Shown here: one piece after another, positions 48,601 to 60,130 of the stretch
Layout: each line of letters opens with the position of its first letter
Position numbering within the stretch: the stretch's first letter is position 1
NCBI GenBank assembly: GCA_014621425.1
Contig: JAANBB010000076.1
Span: 1-64,000, forward strand
Length of the DNA: 64,000 bases
Direction of reading: 5' to 3'
Source of the DNA: Cylindrodendrum hubeiense
Taxonomy: Eukaryota; Ascomycota; Sordariomycetes; Hypocreales; Nectriaceae
Translations under genes and position numbers: made by a program
The notes under the pieces: model-generated
Told to the model about the DNA's origin: nothing
The model's database searches: none
What the model saw: only the letters and a program-made list of their open reading frames with translations

Positions 48601-51600
48601 CGGTTCATCGCCTGATTGCCAGTTCTGCTCACGCAGAATTTAAAGGTATTTGTACTGGACATTTAGTAACTGGACACCGCGCAAGTCTATGCGTGTGAGG
48701 TCCCGGCGGCTAAACTCTAGGCTACAGCAGAAAACATAGACTTATCAATATCGGGGGTATTAAATATAGACGTAGTCGCGGAGTCTTTGTTGATGTTCAC
48801 GTAGACATTTCTGACAAGCGCCCGACACTCTAAGCACGTACACAAAAGCTCCGTGGTTGACGTTAAGGACTTGTGCTGTGTTTTCCCCTCTTCAAAGAGA
48901 TGTGCTGGTACTAAGGTGACGACTCTTGGGTAATCCAGAGCCACCCCTCAGATTTCGGTTCCAATCCTCAGAGCCAAGTGCGAGAAGTTGAGGAAACTGG
49001 GCTCTCCAGCACCATGGGGCTCAGAAAGATTCACCATGGGGACGGAGATCCTTCAGTAGTCTATAATGGAGCCATTCTCTACTTGTTAGTCAAGTTCCTG
49101 ATCGACTGCTTATTCTGGCTTGCCCTGTCTTCTCAACGGTTCGAACAGCGCTCATCACCGAAATTTGACCGTTTAGGTTGGCAGAAACCTGAGGGATTCT
49201 GCTTATTGTGGGCACGACACCCAATGATCACAGCGAAATTCGGAATGGATGCTTGACTGAACGACAGAGATTTTTGCTCCGCTGTAGATGAGAGACTATG
49301 AAAGAGCTGGGAAAGCGTGATCTTTCTTCTGTAGGATTGAGCTGGTGCAGATAAAATAGTAGAAATATATGAGGCGATTTGTGAGAGGGGGTAAAGTTGC
49401 CTCGGCTCAGTGGGAGTAGGCTGTTTCGTCAGTGAATCACTGCGTAGCGAGTTAGCAATTGCATTTGTGAGTCAAGCAAACTGGGCATGCACGGTGTGAC
49501 ATTACATATAGTTGGAGTGATGCGTAAACGACGAGCAAATAACAGCGGCACAGTTACATACCGAGTTGATGATTTCGGTTGAAGTCGAGTTGCGGCCTGT
49601 TTCTTAGGATCAGGCACGTTTCATCCCATGACAGTTCTGGCCAAGCAGTTCTGACTAAGTTGTATAGAGCTTGGCTTATGATGATCTAGACTCCATGTAG
49701 GAACATTTTATCGCTTTTACAGTCTAACCGTCGGATACTCCTTTATCTACCATGGATACAGCACCTATCACCTTACATGTCGTCATTCACACCATCATCC
49801 TACTCTCAATAACGATGCTAAAAAGGTGTTGCTTATCGCGTACACCGAGCACCTGCTCCAAGCCAGATAGTGGGATTTTATCGTGATAAGGATGTCACGC
49901 AAAAACAGACACCCAGTCAGCCGGTCTACTCTTTGTTTCGAGAATGGCCCAGGAGTCTCTCTGTGTCCCCACGGGGAGAGAGTAAGCGTCCGTACATATT
50001 CTAAGGGAGCGTGTCCATACTGGGTCAAAAGGGACACAGTTATATGCTTACTTGTCGTAGTCGACCTTTTCTTGGGTCGCATTTCTGTGCCGTGTCACTT
50101 ACTATAGTTCACGTTGGTGTGACTTGCTTCCTTAGATGTAAGGGACAGCCAACTTAGCATCCCGCCTCACGAGCATCTTTCATGCCATGAGACTAACTTC
50201 CAAATCGCCAATTAATCGTATTGCGAATTTCCAATAGTGAAGAATTTAGATATCCGCTGGGGTTGCGGGTGCCGCCATTAACCAGTGTCCATCCTGCACT
50301 TGCGCTACCTGATGTGTCGTGGCTTCTACTCGGTCATATACTATCCTGCTTAAATCCTTATGATATAACTCCTTTATTTAGCGATAGTCGGGTATGTTAT
50401 TTTTGTGACATGTGATTGAGTACTAGATTGGAGATGGGGCGGACTTATTATGTGATCAGGCCGACTTGGAGCATACGAGGATAACATCATGTTGGACCAA
50501 TCTTTCATGAAAAGTCAGTAATGAGTTCACCAACGCACTCAAATTGTACTCTCTTGTTATTCTGCAAACCCAGACCTGAAATACTCTCACTCAAGGATCG
50601 GTACAGGTCAATCGCGTCGGATGAGGTACTGGCACCTCTTGCCATACAGCCATGTCGAAGCCAATCAGAAACCCCCCGTCGGACAGAAGCGGTAAATGAA
50701 CATCTAGATCACGTAGCACAAAAGAAACTCAATCGTGTTCCTGCGGTAAGAACGCCCCTTGATTCAACGACCAGCGGCGGCGTGTCCGCGACGGCCCGCA
50801 CAGATGAGGCGAGTTTCTCCAACACACCCTTCTGCGGGGAAATCCAAGCTATATCGACTGGCGCCATGTCGCTTATCTCCACGACGACCATTTCTTGTGC
50901 CATGACGTTGAAATGCCATGATCAATCCCGATTCTGACAATCTACATTCGTTATCAGCTGTCTCTAAATACCCCGCAACGAGGCGCAAGTATCTTTGCAG
51001 GTACGGTTGCGGATCCGTAGCAGACGGGGATAGCCTGGGTTGTTTTCTGGGGTCGCCAATCTTTCCCCGACCTGCGACTTTGCCGGGTTCAACGGTGGAG
51101 GCCGGCGGGTCCGGAATCGTGCGGGGAAATGGCCAGTTGCTGGTCTGTTAGCGCGCTGGCCAACTTGAGCCCACAGCAAAGTCCGGGGATGCGGAACTCG
51201 AGTATTTACAAATGCACGTGCTACATTCGCAGAGTACAGCCATGGAGAGGCGCAGTGGACGGAGTGTGTTGTGATTCTCGCTCTGAGGCTAGGAGTCACG
51301 TCCCTACGCCATGGGTGGTTCAAAGGGCCACATGAGTCGTTGCTTGCTTCAGTATAAATACTCTCTTGTATGCATGCAAGCCACAGATCTCGTGGGAAGC
51401 ACAGGTGGATCTCACACAACACGTGTTGGAAACCAGGTTTATGCCTGTCTTGCTGGCTCGACAATGACATATATCGCTCAGCCGTTGATCCAGTCCGTCT
51501 CCAGTCCGGAATCCAATGTCCGGAAGGGTCGGCGCGGTGGCCTAGGTGAATGTGCAACTGAATTTTTTCGAGGAGCAGAGCGTCACAGGTAGGGCGTCAT

Positions 51601-51837
51601 CGACTCAGCATGTCCCAGATATACATTCCATTTTATTCACACTATGTAAATCCTACATTAGCCATCGACAACTGGCCGATAATCAAAAGAACCTCTCCCT
51701 CGCTTCTCGCGTCTGAGATTCTGACAAAAGCCACCAGACCCAACCGTTGACTGGTACAACGCCTTCACCAACGCCGTGGGAAACTGCCCTGGCGGTGGAA
51801 CTACACTCGGGTCTTCCCTCTCCTAAACAATCTGTAC
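45695..51837. other. Gene-poor, partly AT-richer interval with coding remnants
   Basis: About 6 kb with no complete recognised gene. From about 47.7 to 50.6 kb the sequence looks less GC-rich than the left half of the window by eye. A possible remnant at 48061-48650 is listed separately. The longest open frames (45849-46424 plus; 50964-51557 minus) do not resemble known proteins. Confidence 0.5.
48061..48650 (-). pseudogene. Unrecognised broken coding region
   Basis: On the minus strand a frame reads LGAWIETFISEVRELMEVAN and DTEVAEVTIFVPLPLTRRPD, continues to a TAA near 48324, and stays open beyond it (LEVDLFHLMLYQHANRN). Another frame further down (48243-48061) is cysteine-rich with SGPGCREYWALDTKSGYCFC. 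These pieces could be one decayed secreted-protein gene or unrelated chance frames. No splice solution joining all of them was found. Confidence 0.25.
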
Positions 51838-52965
51838 TTAATCCTGGCGAGACTTGTCGCTCTTGCCCTTGATAATGCTCGAGAGGTCACCGACGGGGAT
51901 TTGGACGGGGAAGTCGACGATAGCGAGCATGATAGCAATCAGGATGTACCAGCCAGCAAGGCAGCAAACAAATCCACAAGCACCGCCACCCTATTTCAGA
52001 CGTTAGACATGTTCGCAGTGAGTCTTGCGGGGTGAGACATACAATGATGAGCTTGTTAGCCAGCGCGGCGTTACCAACGGCATCACGAGCGAGAGCCCAG
52101 AATCCAGCTGTGAGCATGTAGAAGCAGATCTGCAAGCTGAAGAAGATGGTGACGAAGACGATGTTGGTTCGGAGCGAGCAGACGAAGAAGATGGTGGTCA
52201 GAACGCCCATGAAGAGGAGCCAGAAACCTGAGCACGGTTAGCGTTAAGGTTCGACTCATATTGTCAACTATTTTTTCTTTTGTGATCTTACCAAAGCTCG
52301 CGTTGAAACCTGTCGTGGACAAGCCCTCGGCGGCAGATTCGGCACCCGCAGGAGCGTACGACGCATAGGCGGCAAAGGCAGGGATGAGAGTAGCGCCGTA
52401 AGAGAACCAGAAGCCGCCGAAGGAGCAGAAGACGACCGCGGGGAAGCTGTTACCGAGAACCCATTCGAGGATGCCACCGACGAGCATGAGAAGACCGCCC
52501 ATGAAGACGTAGGCACCGCTAAGAAGTCGATGTTAGCATCGGTCGCGTAGTTGTCGAGGGCAATAGGTGTGAGACATACTTGGAGGCGGCGCCGCTACCA
52601 CCCGCACCGCGCCATGCCATCAAATCGCAGGACAGAGGAGTGAAGGCGAGGAGGAAGCCAACGAGAGCGCTATTGGACATGTGTCAGCCACGATGCGAAC
52701 TTTCTTTTGGTTGAGATCTAGATGTCAGGGGCGACGCGACGTACATGGGAGTCGGGTTACCGAAAGTCTTTCGCAGATCTCCCTTGACCTCATTCATGGG
52801 GGAGAGGTAGAGCTTCTCGAAGAGCTCGGGGCTCATGGACACGCTCGCAGCGGAGCGGAACTGCTTGAGGGCCTCCATGCGGTTGGACTCGGGGTCGTAG
52901 TTGCCATTGCCGTTGCCAATGCCATTGACCTTGGCGTTGAGCTCAGAGTGCTCGGAGGTGGCCAT
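51838..52965 (-). CDS. GPR1/FUN34/YaaH family acetate/ammonium transporter
   Basis: Multi-pass plasma-membrane protein of the AceTr family (Ady2/AcpA type), linked to acetate uptake and ammonia export. Five exons, 52965-52745, 52669-52580, 52518-52292, 52227-52043 and 51990-51838, give 291 residues. The N-terminal cytosolic stretch is followed by the family signature NPTPIALVGF, which spans the first splice junction. About six membrane helices follow, for example YVFMGGLLMLVGGILEW, FWLLFMGVLTTIFFVCSL and GWYILIAIMLAIVDFPV. The length is typical. Five CreA-type CTGGGG sites lie 270-420 bases upstream, which fits carbon catabolite control. Confidence 0.93.
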
Positions 52966-55900
52966 TGTGGACGAGTTGGACGAGGTGGAGGTGAAGGAGG
53001 TTGAAGGAGAGGCGACGTGGTATTCGCCAAGGTTGGATGTGTGGTTGACGAGGAGGATGGAAGGCAAGGAGTCAAGAGATGGAAAGATGAACCGGCTTTT
53101 TTCGCCAACGGATTGGGTATCTTTGTGTGCTTGTATGAAGAGCCAGCCAATGCAAAACCCAGCTCGAAACAAGAGGCGGACGGGGCAGACTTATATCAGG
53201 CCATCTGTCCATCGTGAGCTTGGGCTAGCTCCCCCCAGGGCGGAAGTAGGCGCCACCCTTTGCTCCGGTCCCATGCAGCTTTCCTTCTGCTGACTCTCCC
53301 CAGTTGATCAAAAAACTTCCCCAGACGCAGGCGAGATCTCCACCACTAGGGCAAGGGGAGGAGAAGTCTGGGGGCGATCGCCCCAGCGCCGCCTGTCCGT
53401 AGGGGGGGCTCGGGGGCGTGCATTGGTGCGGTCCGTCCGTAACGAGTCAAGGCGAAAAGGGTGGGCATGTGCCGGCCTGAACCCAGTGAAGGCCGTGTCT
53501 AGGATTCATCAAGGGCGCCTACGAGGTGCGCCTTGGAAGTGCGCCTTCGCGGTGCGCCTAGGGCCAAGGAGCGTGCGCTCGGCGTTAGATGGGATGGGGT
53601 AGCAGTCACTAACAAGCCCGCGCTCTGGATATTGGAAACGAGGAAGCGATCCACCACCTCCACCACCACCACCAGTGGCCGCCCGGCGACTGGGGTTGGA
53701 TCCACCCCTGGGGGGCTCTAGCTTGAGCTTCCCCGTCGTCATGTTGCGGGGGACGAACTGACTAGTCAAAGTTGGAGTCCCCCAGAATCTCCACACCCAT
53801 CCCCTTCGCCCGGCAGCAAGGAGAGCGAGGATCGTGGAAGGACGGGGTACGGGGGGACGGGGGGGCGACGACGCCTAAGCCTCCCCGTCGCAGTGGCTGC
53901 GGAGACGGTGATACGGTGATGCGTGCTTCGTCCGGACGGCAACTCTAATTGGAGCCATGGGCCCCCAGGAATGGGCGTTGTTGGGGATCGTGGAGGACGC
54001 CGACATGGACGCCAAGGGGCAGCCCAAGCAGGCCTGGCGACGCCCAAGAGGGCAAGGGGCGTAGGGACGGACTGCCCGGTTGGCCGGAGAATGGACAGCG
54101 GGCGACGGAATCTGGCAACGACGCGGGACTCTGCAGGTGTTGGCGTCGAGGCGGCTTCAATGACAAGCGGGTTTGGTGAGGGGAACGCGGCGGAGGAGCT
54201 GTTCCAGGGCCGCTTCAGAGCCACTCCAGAGCCACCTGATCTGCGAACGTGACATTGGATGACAGGAGAAACCATCCGGGGAAAGGCTCAAAAGGCAGTT
54301 TTCGCGGGCATTGGGCCAGGGCGGCAAGGATGAGCGGACTTCGGTGCATGCCAATCGCCCGCATGCGAGCGTCCAAGACGTTGTGCAGCTTGCTTTGCTG
54401 TGCAGCCTGTGGTTCTGTGGTTCTGTGGTTCTGTGTGCTTCCCAGAAGCAAACCTTCGGATCCGCTTCTGGTTACGGCGAGGGGTTGAGAAGCCCGTCAA
54501 CAGAAGACCGCGACGTGGCAGGATGCGAAATGCTGGGGAAGCAATCGTCTAGAGGCCATTTGCATGGTGATTGCATGGTAATGGTGTGTCTGGGTAGGAG
54601 TGCAGCATCTGGTATGCGCGCGCATTGGACGGGCTAATGTCTCCATTCGCGTGTGCCACGAAATACAACCAGGAAATACAACCAGGCGAAGCAGCAATTA
54701 CACGGCACCACACCCAGCTTCTCCAATTCTACGTGGTAATTAGCTCCATGCCAAGGCGCTCACACACACTTTTGCTCTGACTTTCCAGCAGGCGTATCAG
54801 CGCCCTCGATGGGTTGGGTTATACCGTTACACTTTGCGGTGCTCTCTCCATGTTGGCTGGCTATTTACACGGCGCCTTCTCCCATTCCTCATGAATCCCA
54901 TGTCGGATGGGTGATGCAGCTCGATTACGTCTGATGACTCCCATCTTTGCAAGCACCCAACAACTCGTCTCCTCCTCCTCTTTCCTCCCCTCACACCCTA
55001 CCCGCTTTCGGTGATATTATTTCTTGACTCATTGGATGTGCTACTGCTAGCCTACTGTACTCCATACCACGGCGTCCAGGCCCAGAGCCCGCGAGACCTG
55101 AGACCGTGAGCCCCCCAGAAGTCCCCCAAAGGCCCCTGGGACACTTGCGCCAACCAGGGCCACAGGAGCCAGAGCACGACAGGCGGCGCCCAAAAAAAAG
55201 CACAGATGAGGGGAACGAAACGACGGGCAGACGTCGTGGCTGCGGCTCCGAGGCACCCGCTAATTAGGTGGTATCCGCAATTCGCGGCTCCGCAGTTTGG
55301 CCCTGTCACTTGGTTGCATTAGGCGGCCAATCAAAGGGAATAAATCGAACCATCACTCGGTACTTGGTTTTTGGGGTTGACAGGACTTCGGGAGAAACTA
55401 AGTCCGAGCACATCCTTAGCATCACGTGGGATAGTACGTAGCTGCCTCTCAGGCGCAGGCACTTCAGGTAGACCGTAGGGGGGTACGTACCTCTCGACTT
55501 CCTCCACCACCATGATATGGATGGACCGCCGTAAGCTTGAGTCCGAGCATCTCTTCTGCATTCTCAAATCATTCTAGTTTAATTGCTCAGCATGCCGGCC
55601 TGGTCCCTGTAACTGACGGGCGTCTTGTCGGTTTAATCACCGTGCTCAAAGTGAATCGCGTTGAGATGACTTAGACCTATCCAAGTCGATATCATCATAA
55701 GCATCCAGATCATCATCCACGGTGCATCAGTAGTGCATCAAGGCATGAACCAAATTCACTGAACAAGAACTGTGAGAATATATGGAGCATTCCCAATATG
55801 GTGGGCGTTTCCAGGTATTCCATCATTAACGATTCTTGCACTGTCAACTGTCAACTGTCACCAACATCCCCAGCCATGCACAGATTCATTGCAGGCACTC

Positions 55901-57193
55901 CCCCTCCTCGCGATGCCATCCCACCTTCAACCCCATAAGCACCCTTGCAAAGACTATCTCAAAGTCCCACCGTCTTCGCGCACAGGCAAAGTGTAACGAG
56001 CACCTGGGCGGTCAAGATGTAGAAGTCAGTGTCCTCGTTCGCCACGAGCTGAACGTGCCCAGCGTGAATCCAGACCACAACCCAAGAACCACAGACGAAG
56101 TCGGTGCGTGAGTCGGCGCGGAAGCTGCTAGCATCCGAGTCCCCGGTGGAACAAGCCATAAGCCTGGCGGAACGTCCGTCGCCGTCAATGTGTTGAGTGC
56201 ATTGGCCGGCTTGTCCGGCACTTGATCACCGGGAGCCAACAGACGAGGAGGCCATGCACACATGAGTGACCAACAATAATGACTGGATAGTGGACAATGA
56301 CGAAGCAAGGATCTTCAAAGTGCGGCCGACTCAACCCCGTATTTCCAGACGACCAGGGCACTGGTCGAGACTCTTGGTCAGACACTTGGGATCGAGCAGG
56401 ACAACAGGGCGCATCCCTCGCCGTCCAGAGCACGCTTGGCAAGGGGACGAGAAGCAGCCATCGCTGAGCTTGGTACTCAGAATAAGGGGCTTTTCAATTC
56501 CAATGTTGCTAGTGACCACACCAAGAGCGCCCAGTGAGAGAACCTGAAGAAGGCGTTTCAGCTCATATCGTGAAGCCCCAGAGCTGAATGCCTGGGCGCC
56601 TCGTCTGGGAAGAGTTTGCAACCTGAGGGCCTCAACGGCGCAGTCAACGTAATCTCCCTGTTCAGGGATCCTGAAATAGGATGCCCCGTGAAACACAACA
56701 AGAGGCAAGCCCGACTTGGACCTCCCTCGAGACCGTCTAGAGTTAATCGGCCGTTTTGAGGGGCTCACTAACCACCTGCCAGCGATGGTTTTTCACCAGA
56801 GATGGATGCCAATCTCCCATCCAGGCGCCACAATGGATCAAACTCGAGGCAAGCTCGATTATGAGATCATAACATTCTTCTAGCTTCTATGTCCGATGTG
56901 TCAAGTGACTAGGTACTTTGTGTCGGTGTATCTACACTGAAATGGCAAACTCAAGGAAATATGTGAACAGATTGCGCAAGATGCGCAGATGCGCCTCGCC
57001 GGTCCTATTTGCCCGCGTTGTTATTTGCGCTGTTGTGCGTTGAGAAACTTCCATGTTTCCGGCGCGTTACCCCAGGATTCAGTCCCGTTGTCCGTCGCGG
57101 AGTGCAGTAGTGTGCATGCGGATCTTTGTTGGCCAGCCCCCCTTTACTTGAACGGGACAACCACAATGATTCTCCACTTCGTTGCTTCACAGG
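52966..57193. other. Gene-poor interval with the transporter promoter
   Basis: About 4.2 kb. The part at 53230-53390 holds CreA-type sites. A minus-strand frame at 56331-56768 (145 codons, including SLGALGVVTSNIGIEKPLIL) has coding-like composition but no recognised family. Repeated gcgcctt/gcgcc motifs lie near 53515-53560, and three gttctgtg units near 54413-54437. No complete gene was recognised. Confidence 0.45.
53233..53386. promoter_or_regulatory. Cluster of five CreA-type sites upstream of the transporter gene
   Basis: CCCCAG or CTGGGG occurs at 53233-53238, 53298-53303, 53319-53324, 53368-53373 and 53381-53386. The known CreA/Cre1 consensus SYGGRG includes CTGGGG. Clusters of two or more sites mark genes under glucose repression. 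The sites are seen directly; their use is inferred. Confidence 0.5.
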
Positions 57194-58505
57194 TCACACT
57201 TCCCAAGGCATGCGATCTCGGCGGCGGCTCGAAAACCACCATTTCCCCGGATAGACTTGTTCTACGCTCTGTGGGTATGTCCAAAAGACTAACACAGCAA
57301 TAATCTTGTACAAGATCCGTTGACCCCACGTCAATCCAGGCCGATGGCGTCGCCACAGCTTATACTCGGACATAAGGATCATGTTGCCAAAGACGTTGAG
57401 GAGTCGGAACCACCTATTCGAGTTGGTACACGAAACGTGTCAGGAATCGGGTCAGACTTACATGTTCAAGGCAACGAAGAAGAGCGTTGCAATGATGGCT
57501 TTCGAGAAGCCTTTTGATCCGTGTGCATCGTTGATGATGACATACAAGGGCAGCACCCAAAGACCCAAGGCGCTCAACTCCAGGAACAAGGTAAAGTGGT
57601 AAGTCCTGAGTTCCTCGTTTCTTATCAAGGTTAAGCAAAACACCCAGAGGGCCAGGAAGAAGTTGATCTGACACAGTTAGTCCTCGATGCTCTTCGTCCA
57701 ACGAACGAAATAGAAGTCTTACAATCGTCGGTGCCAGCACCATCGTCTCCTTGCGATAGAAGCTCCAACACAACGCCGACCCCACGATGATAACCACCCA
57801 CTGCGCGCACCCCACGAGAAAGAAATAGAATAGGATCTTGTGAAACCTCCTGTAGCACCGGTGATGGAACTCGGGTTGGTTCCAGGCTCCATCATACGAG
57901 ATGGGGTAACCGCACCACCGACATACCCACACATACGTAAAATCGCCCAGTGTGATTTTATGCCCAACCATGAATCCTTTCCCCTTGGCGACACAGTCGA
58001 GGCACTCACTGGCGAAGGGGTATCGCACATTCGTCTCGTCTGGTCTCACGAGATGCCCCCGCAGCGGGTCGAAGCAGAGGCACTGGTAGCAGGTCGACAG
58101 CAGCTCATACTTGAGACTAGGGAAGAGCTCGCGGATCATCGGTTTCGTGATGTTATCACGGAAGAAGTGGCAGGTTCGGCGCAGACGCTCGAGGTCGCCA
58201 AAGTTGAGAAAGCGGAGGATCATGAATTGCAGCTCCATGGGAAGGCCGAGGATGCGACCGAGCGCATTGCTGATGTTCCCCAGGCGGTCATGGCGACTCG
58301 AGAGCGCGATCAACGTAGTCAACCCTTGGACGCCGCATTCCTCGGTGCCGGCCTGCTTCCCACCATAAACGTACAGCTGGATGCCGGTATCGTGATGTTC
58401 GTTGGCAGGCATTGTTGTTGTCGTGACGCCCTCGCCGCTCCCGGGCCGCGGCGTTTCACCTAACACCCGCTGTTGCAGCAAACGTCTCATCCTGTCCGCC
58501 GCCAT
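57194..58505 (-). CDS. F-box-like protein with cysteine pairs and several membrane helices
   Basis: Three exons, 58505-57723, 57667-57462 and 57413-57194, give 402 residues. The intron 1 donor follows LAPTI. An F-box-like segment at residues 87-115 (LGLPMELQFMILRFLNFGD) is followed by cysteine pairs CYQC (139), CLDC (168) and CRWC (195) plus HHRC, a possible zinc-binding unit. From residue about 224 onward there are four hydrophobic segments, for example ILFYFFLVGCAQWVVIIVG, NFFLALWVFCLTLI and LFLELSALGLWVLPLYVII. The C terminus is basic. An F-box with membrane anchoring suggests a ubiquitin-ligase adaptor on an internal membrane, which is an inference only. Reading exon 1 alone to its first stop hides the membrane part. 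Confidence 0.8.
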
Positions 58506-59829
58506 CTTCTTCTCTTCAACTCTTTCAAATGGAGGCTGAGCTTTCAGATTTCACGATCTTGGGGCCAGCCGTCAAAGGCCTCCGAGCTCAATTTCGCCTG
58601 CCCGTAGGCATCTTCAGCAGCCGGTTACTTGGGTCATGCAAGACCCCAGGACGATACTCCAGAACTCGGACGATGAAATGTCAGTTCCGGTGTCGAGAAA
58701 ATGAGGGCTGAGGTAATAGCTGGCGATGGATTAAATACAGTCAGATGGTGAGCTGATGAACCAGCATCCAATGAGGCTGATGTCGCAAGACGACTTATCA
58801 GACGAACAAGGAGCCTAGCGCTGATGACCGTGGCCAAAGTACCCCGCCAAGGATCATGTGAAAGTCGAAGTGAACGTGACGTAACCCAGCACGTCGCGTG
58901 TGTTGATGAGGCAATTGACGCAACGGCCTGAGCGAAAAAGTGGCAAACTGTTGGATAAATGGAGAAGTTTGGATTCTCTGGCCCGCGACGGCAAGCAACG
59001 ACACGAGTCCCGCGAGTCAAGGATGATGCTAGTGCGGGAGATGCACGAAGGGTCTAGACTGGTCGATGTGGTAGGTCCGCTGCGAGGCTGACTGGCGATT
59101 TAGTGTTGCAGGTATAGGGTAGTTGCAGGTGGTGGAACAGTGGGACAAGCCACCCAATCCAACCTCAAAATGTCATTGATTGAAGTCGATAGGGCAGGCG
59201 CTGGGTGTTGGAAATGTTTATTTTATAGGGGATTAAATCCTGTCCATATTTGGTACAGCTGTCCTACCCCTAATCGCGCCAAGAAGTCCTAAATTTAGGT
59301 CGCAGTCCTGTGGTGTCAGTCTTTTTCCTGCAGTCAGTGCTATTGCCAACTCAATGGTGGCGAATCACCAGGCAACACTTTGGCCAAGTGGTACCACCTA
59401 TCTTACTACAATACCAACCCGCCATTTGATACGGCTCACCGCTTCAGATATCTCATCACCATCGTCATTGTTCTGCCAGACCCCCGTCCTACTCCAACAT
59501 TCCCGCCCGGGCTTGCCCCCAAATTGTTCATGAGTGCATTCAGTTCAATGACCAGACAACACGCCGCCACCACCATCAGGGCGAAAGCGCGGAGCTCAGC
59601 GGGGATACGCTGTGGAATGCATGCTCGCTAGTTGGATGCATTATCAGTCGACGGTGCCTTTCTCCCGTGCATCTGCCATTATTCCATGTCACGTCGCAAT
59701 CATCCCGAGAATACCAATTTCCATGAAACCGATGAAGCAATCAGCAATGACATCACGAGTTACTGGTCGGTTGAGTGGCGTTGGACTGACTGGATCCAGG
59801 ATTACCAAGCCCATATTGCCTTCGACTGA
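58506..59829. other. Promoter region and unrecognised coding-like sequence
   Basis: About 1.3 kb upstream of the F-box gene. From about 59632 to 59829 a plus-strand frame reads NHPENTNFHETDEAISNDIT and SYWSVEWRWTDWIQDYQAHI before a TGA. It is in the same frame as the polymerase relic that follows, but it is not recognised as polymerase. It may be part of the same decayed locus. Confidence 0.35.
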
Positions 59830-60130
59830 AGGTGGAGTAGAGGTGTCACGCGCATCAATAGATCCCTAAAGGATGGCGTTGTCATCGTTACTCGCTCGCC
59901 GGGAGATATCCATGCGGTTATAATGGTGAGTCCTCCCGCCGGACACCCACTTCGGGACTTTCAAAACAGTATTGTCTTCAGCCAAAAAGGCACTTCAGAT
60001 CTTCCAAGCCAGCTTAGTGGAGGGCATCTTGACGGCGATCTCTCCAACATCATATGAGATCGAGATGCGAAGCCCAAAAAGATGTTCTCACCCACGGACT
60101 ATCCACGAGTCTCGTCCATGATGCTGAACA
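59830..60130 (+). pseudogene. Relic of a cellular RNA-dependent RNA polymerase (RNA-silencing type)
   Basis: One plus-strand frame contains, in order, GVVIVTRSPGDI, PPAGHPLRDFQNSIVFSQKG, DLPSQLSGGHLDGDLSNII and KMFSPTDYPRV. These are the conserved blocks around the catalytic loop of eukaryotic RdRPs (SAD-1/QDE-1 superfamily), which make double-stranded RNA for gene silencing. The catalytic loop is usually GGDLDGD; here the first Asp is His, leaving HLDGD. A TGA at 60055-60057 sits where family members have Trp or Tyr, and another TGA lies just upstream at 59827-59829. Similarity stops after about 60130, so only about 90 codons of a protein normally over 1000 residues remain. Confidence 0.8.

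Noticed and set aside
49135..49160. ggttcgaac motif resembling a tRNA B box
   Set aside because: The flanking bases cannot form a T-stem and no A box or acceptor stem is found at the right distance.
50964..51557. 197-codon minus-strand open frame
   Set aside because: No periodicity or recognisable motif; His, Arg and Pro-rich composition is typical of a chance frame.
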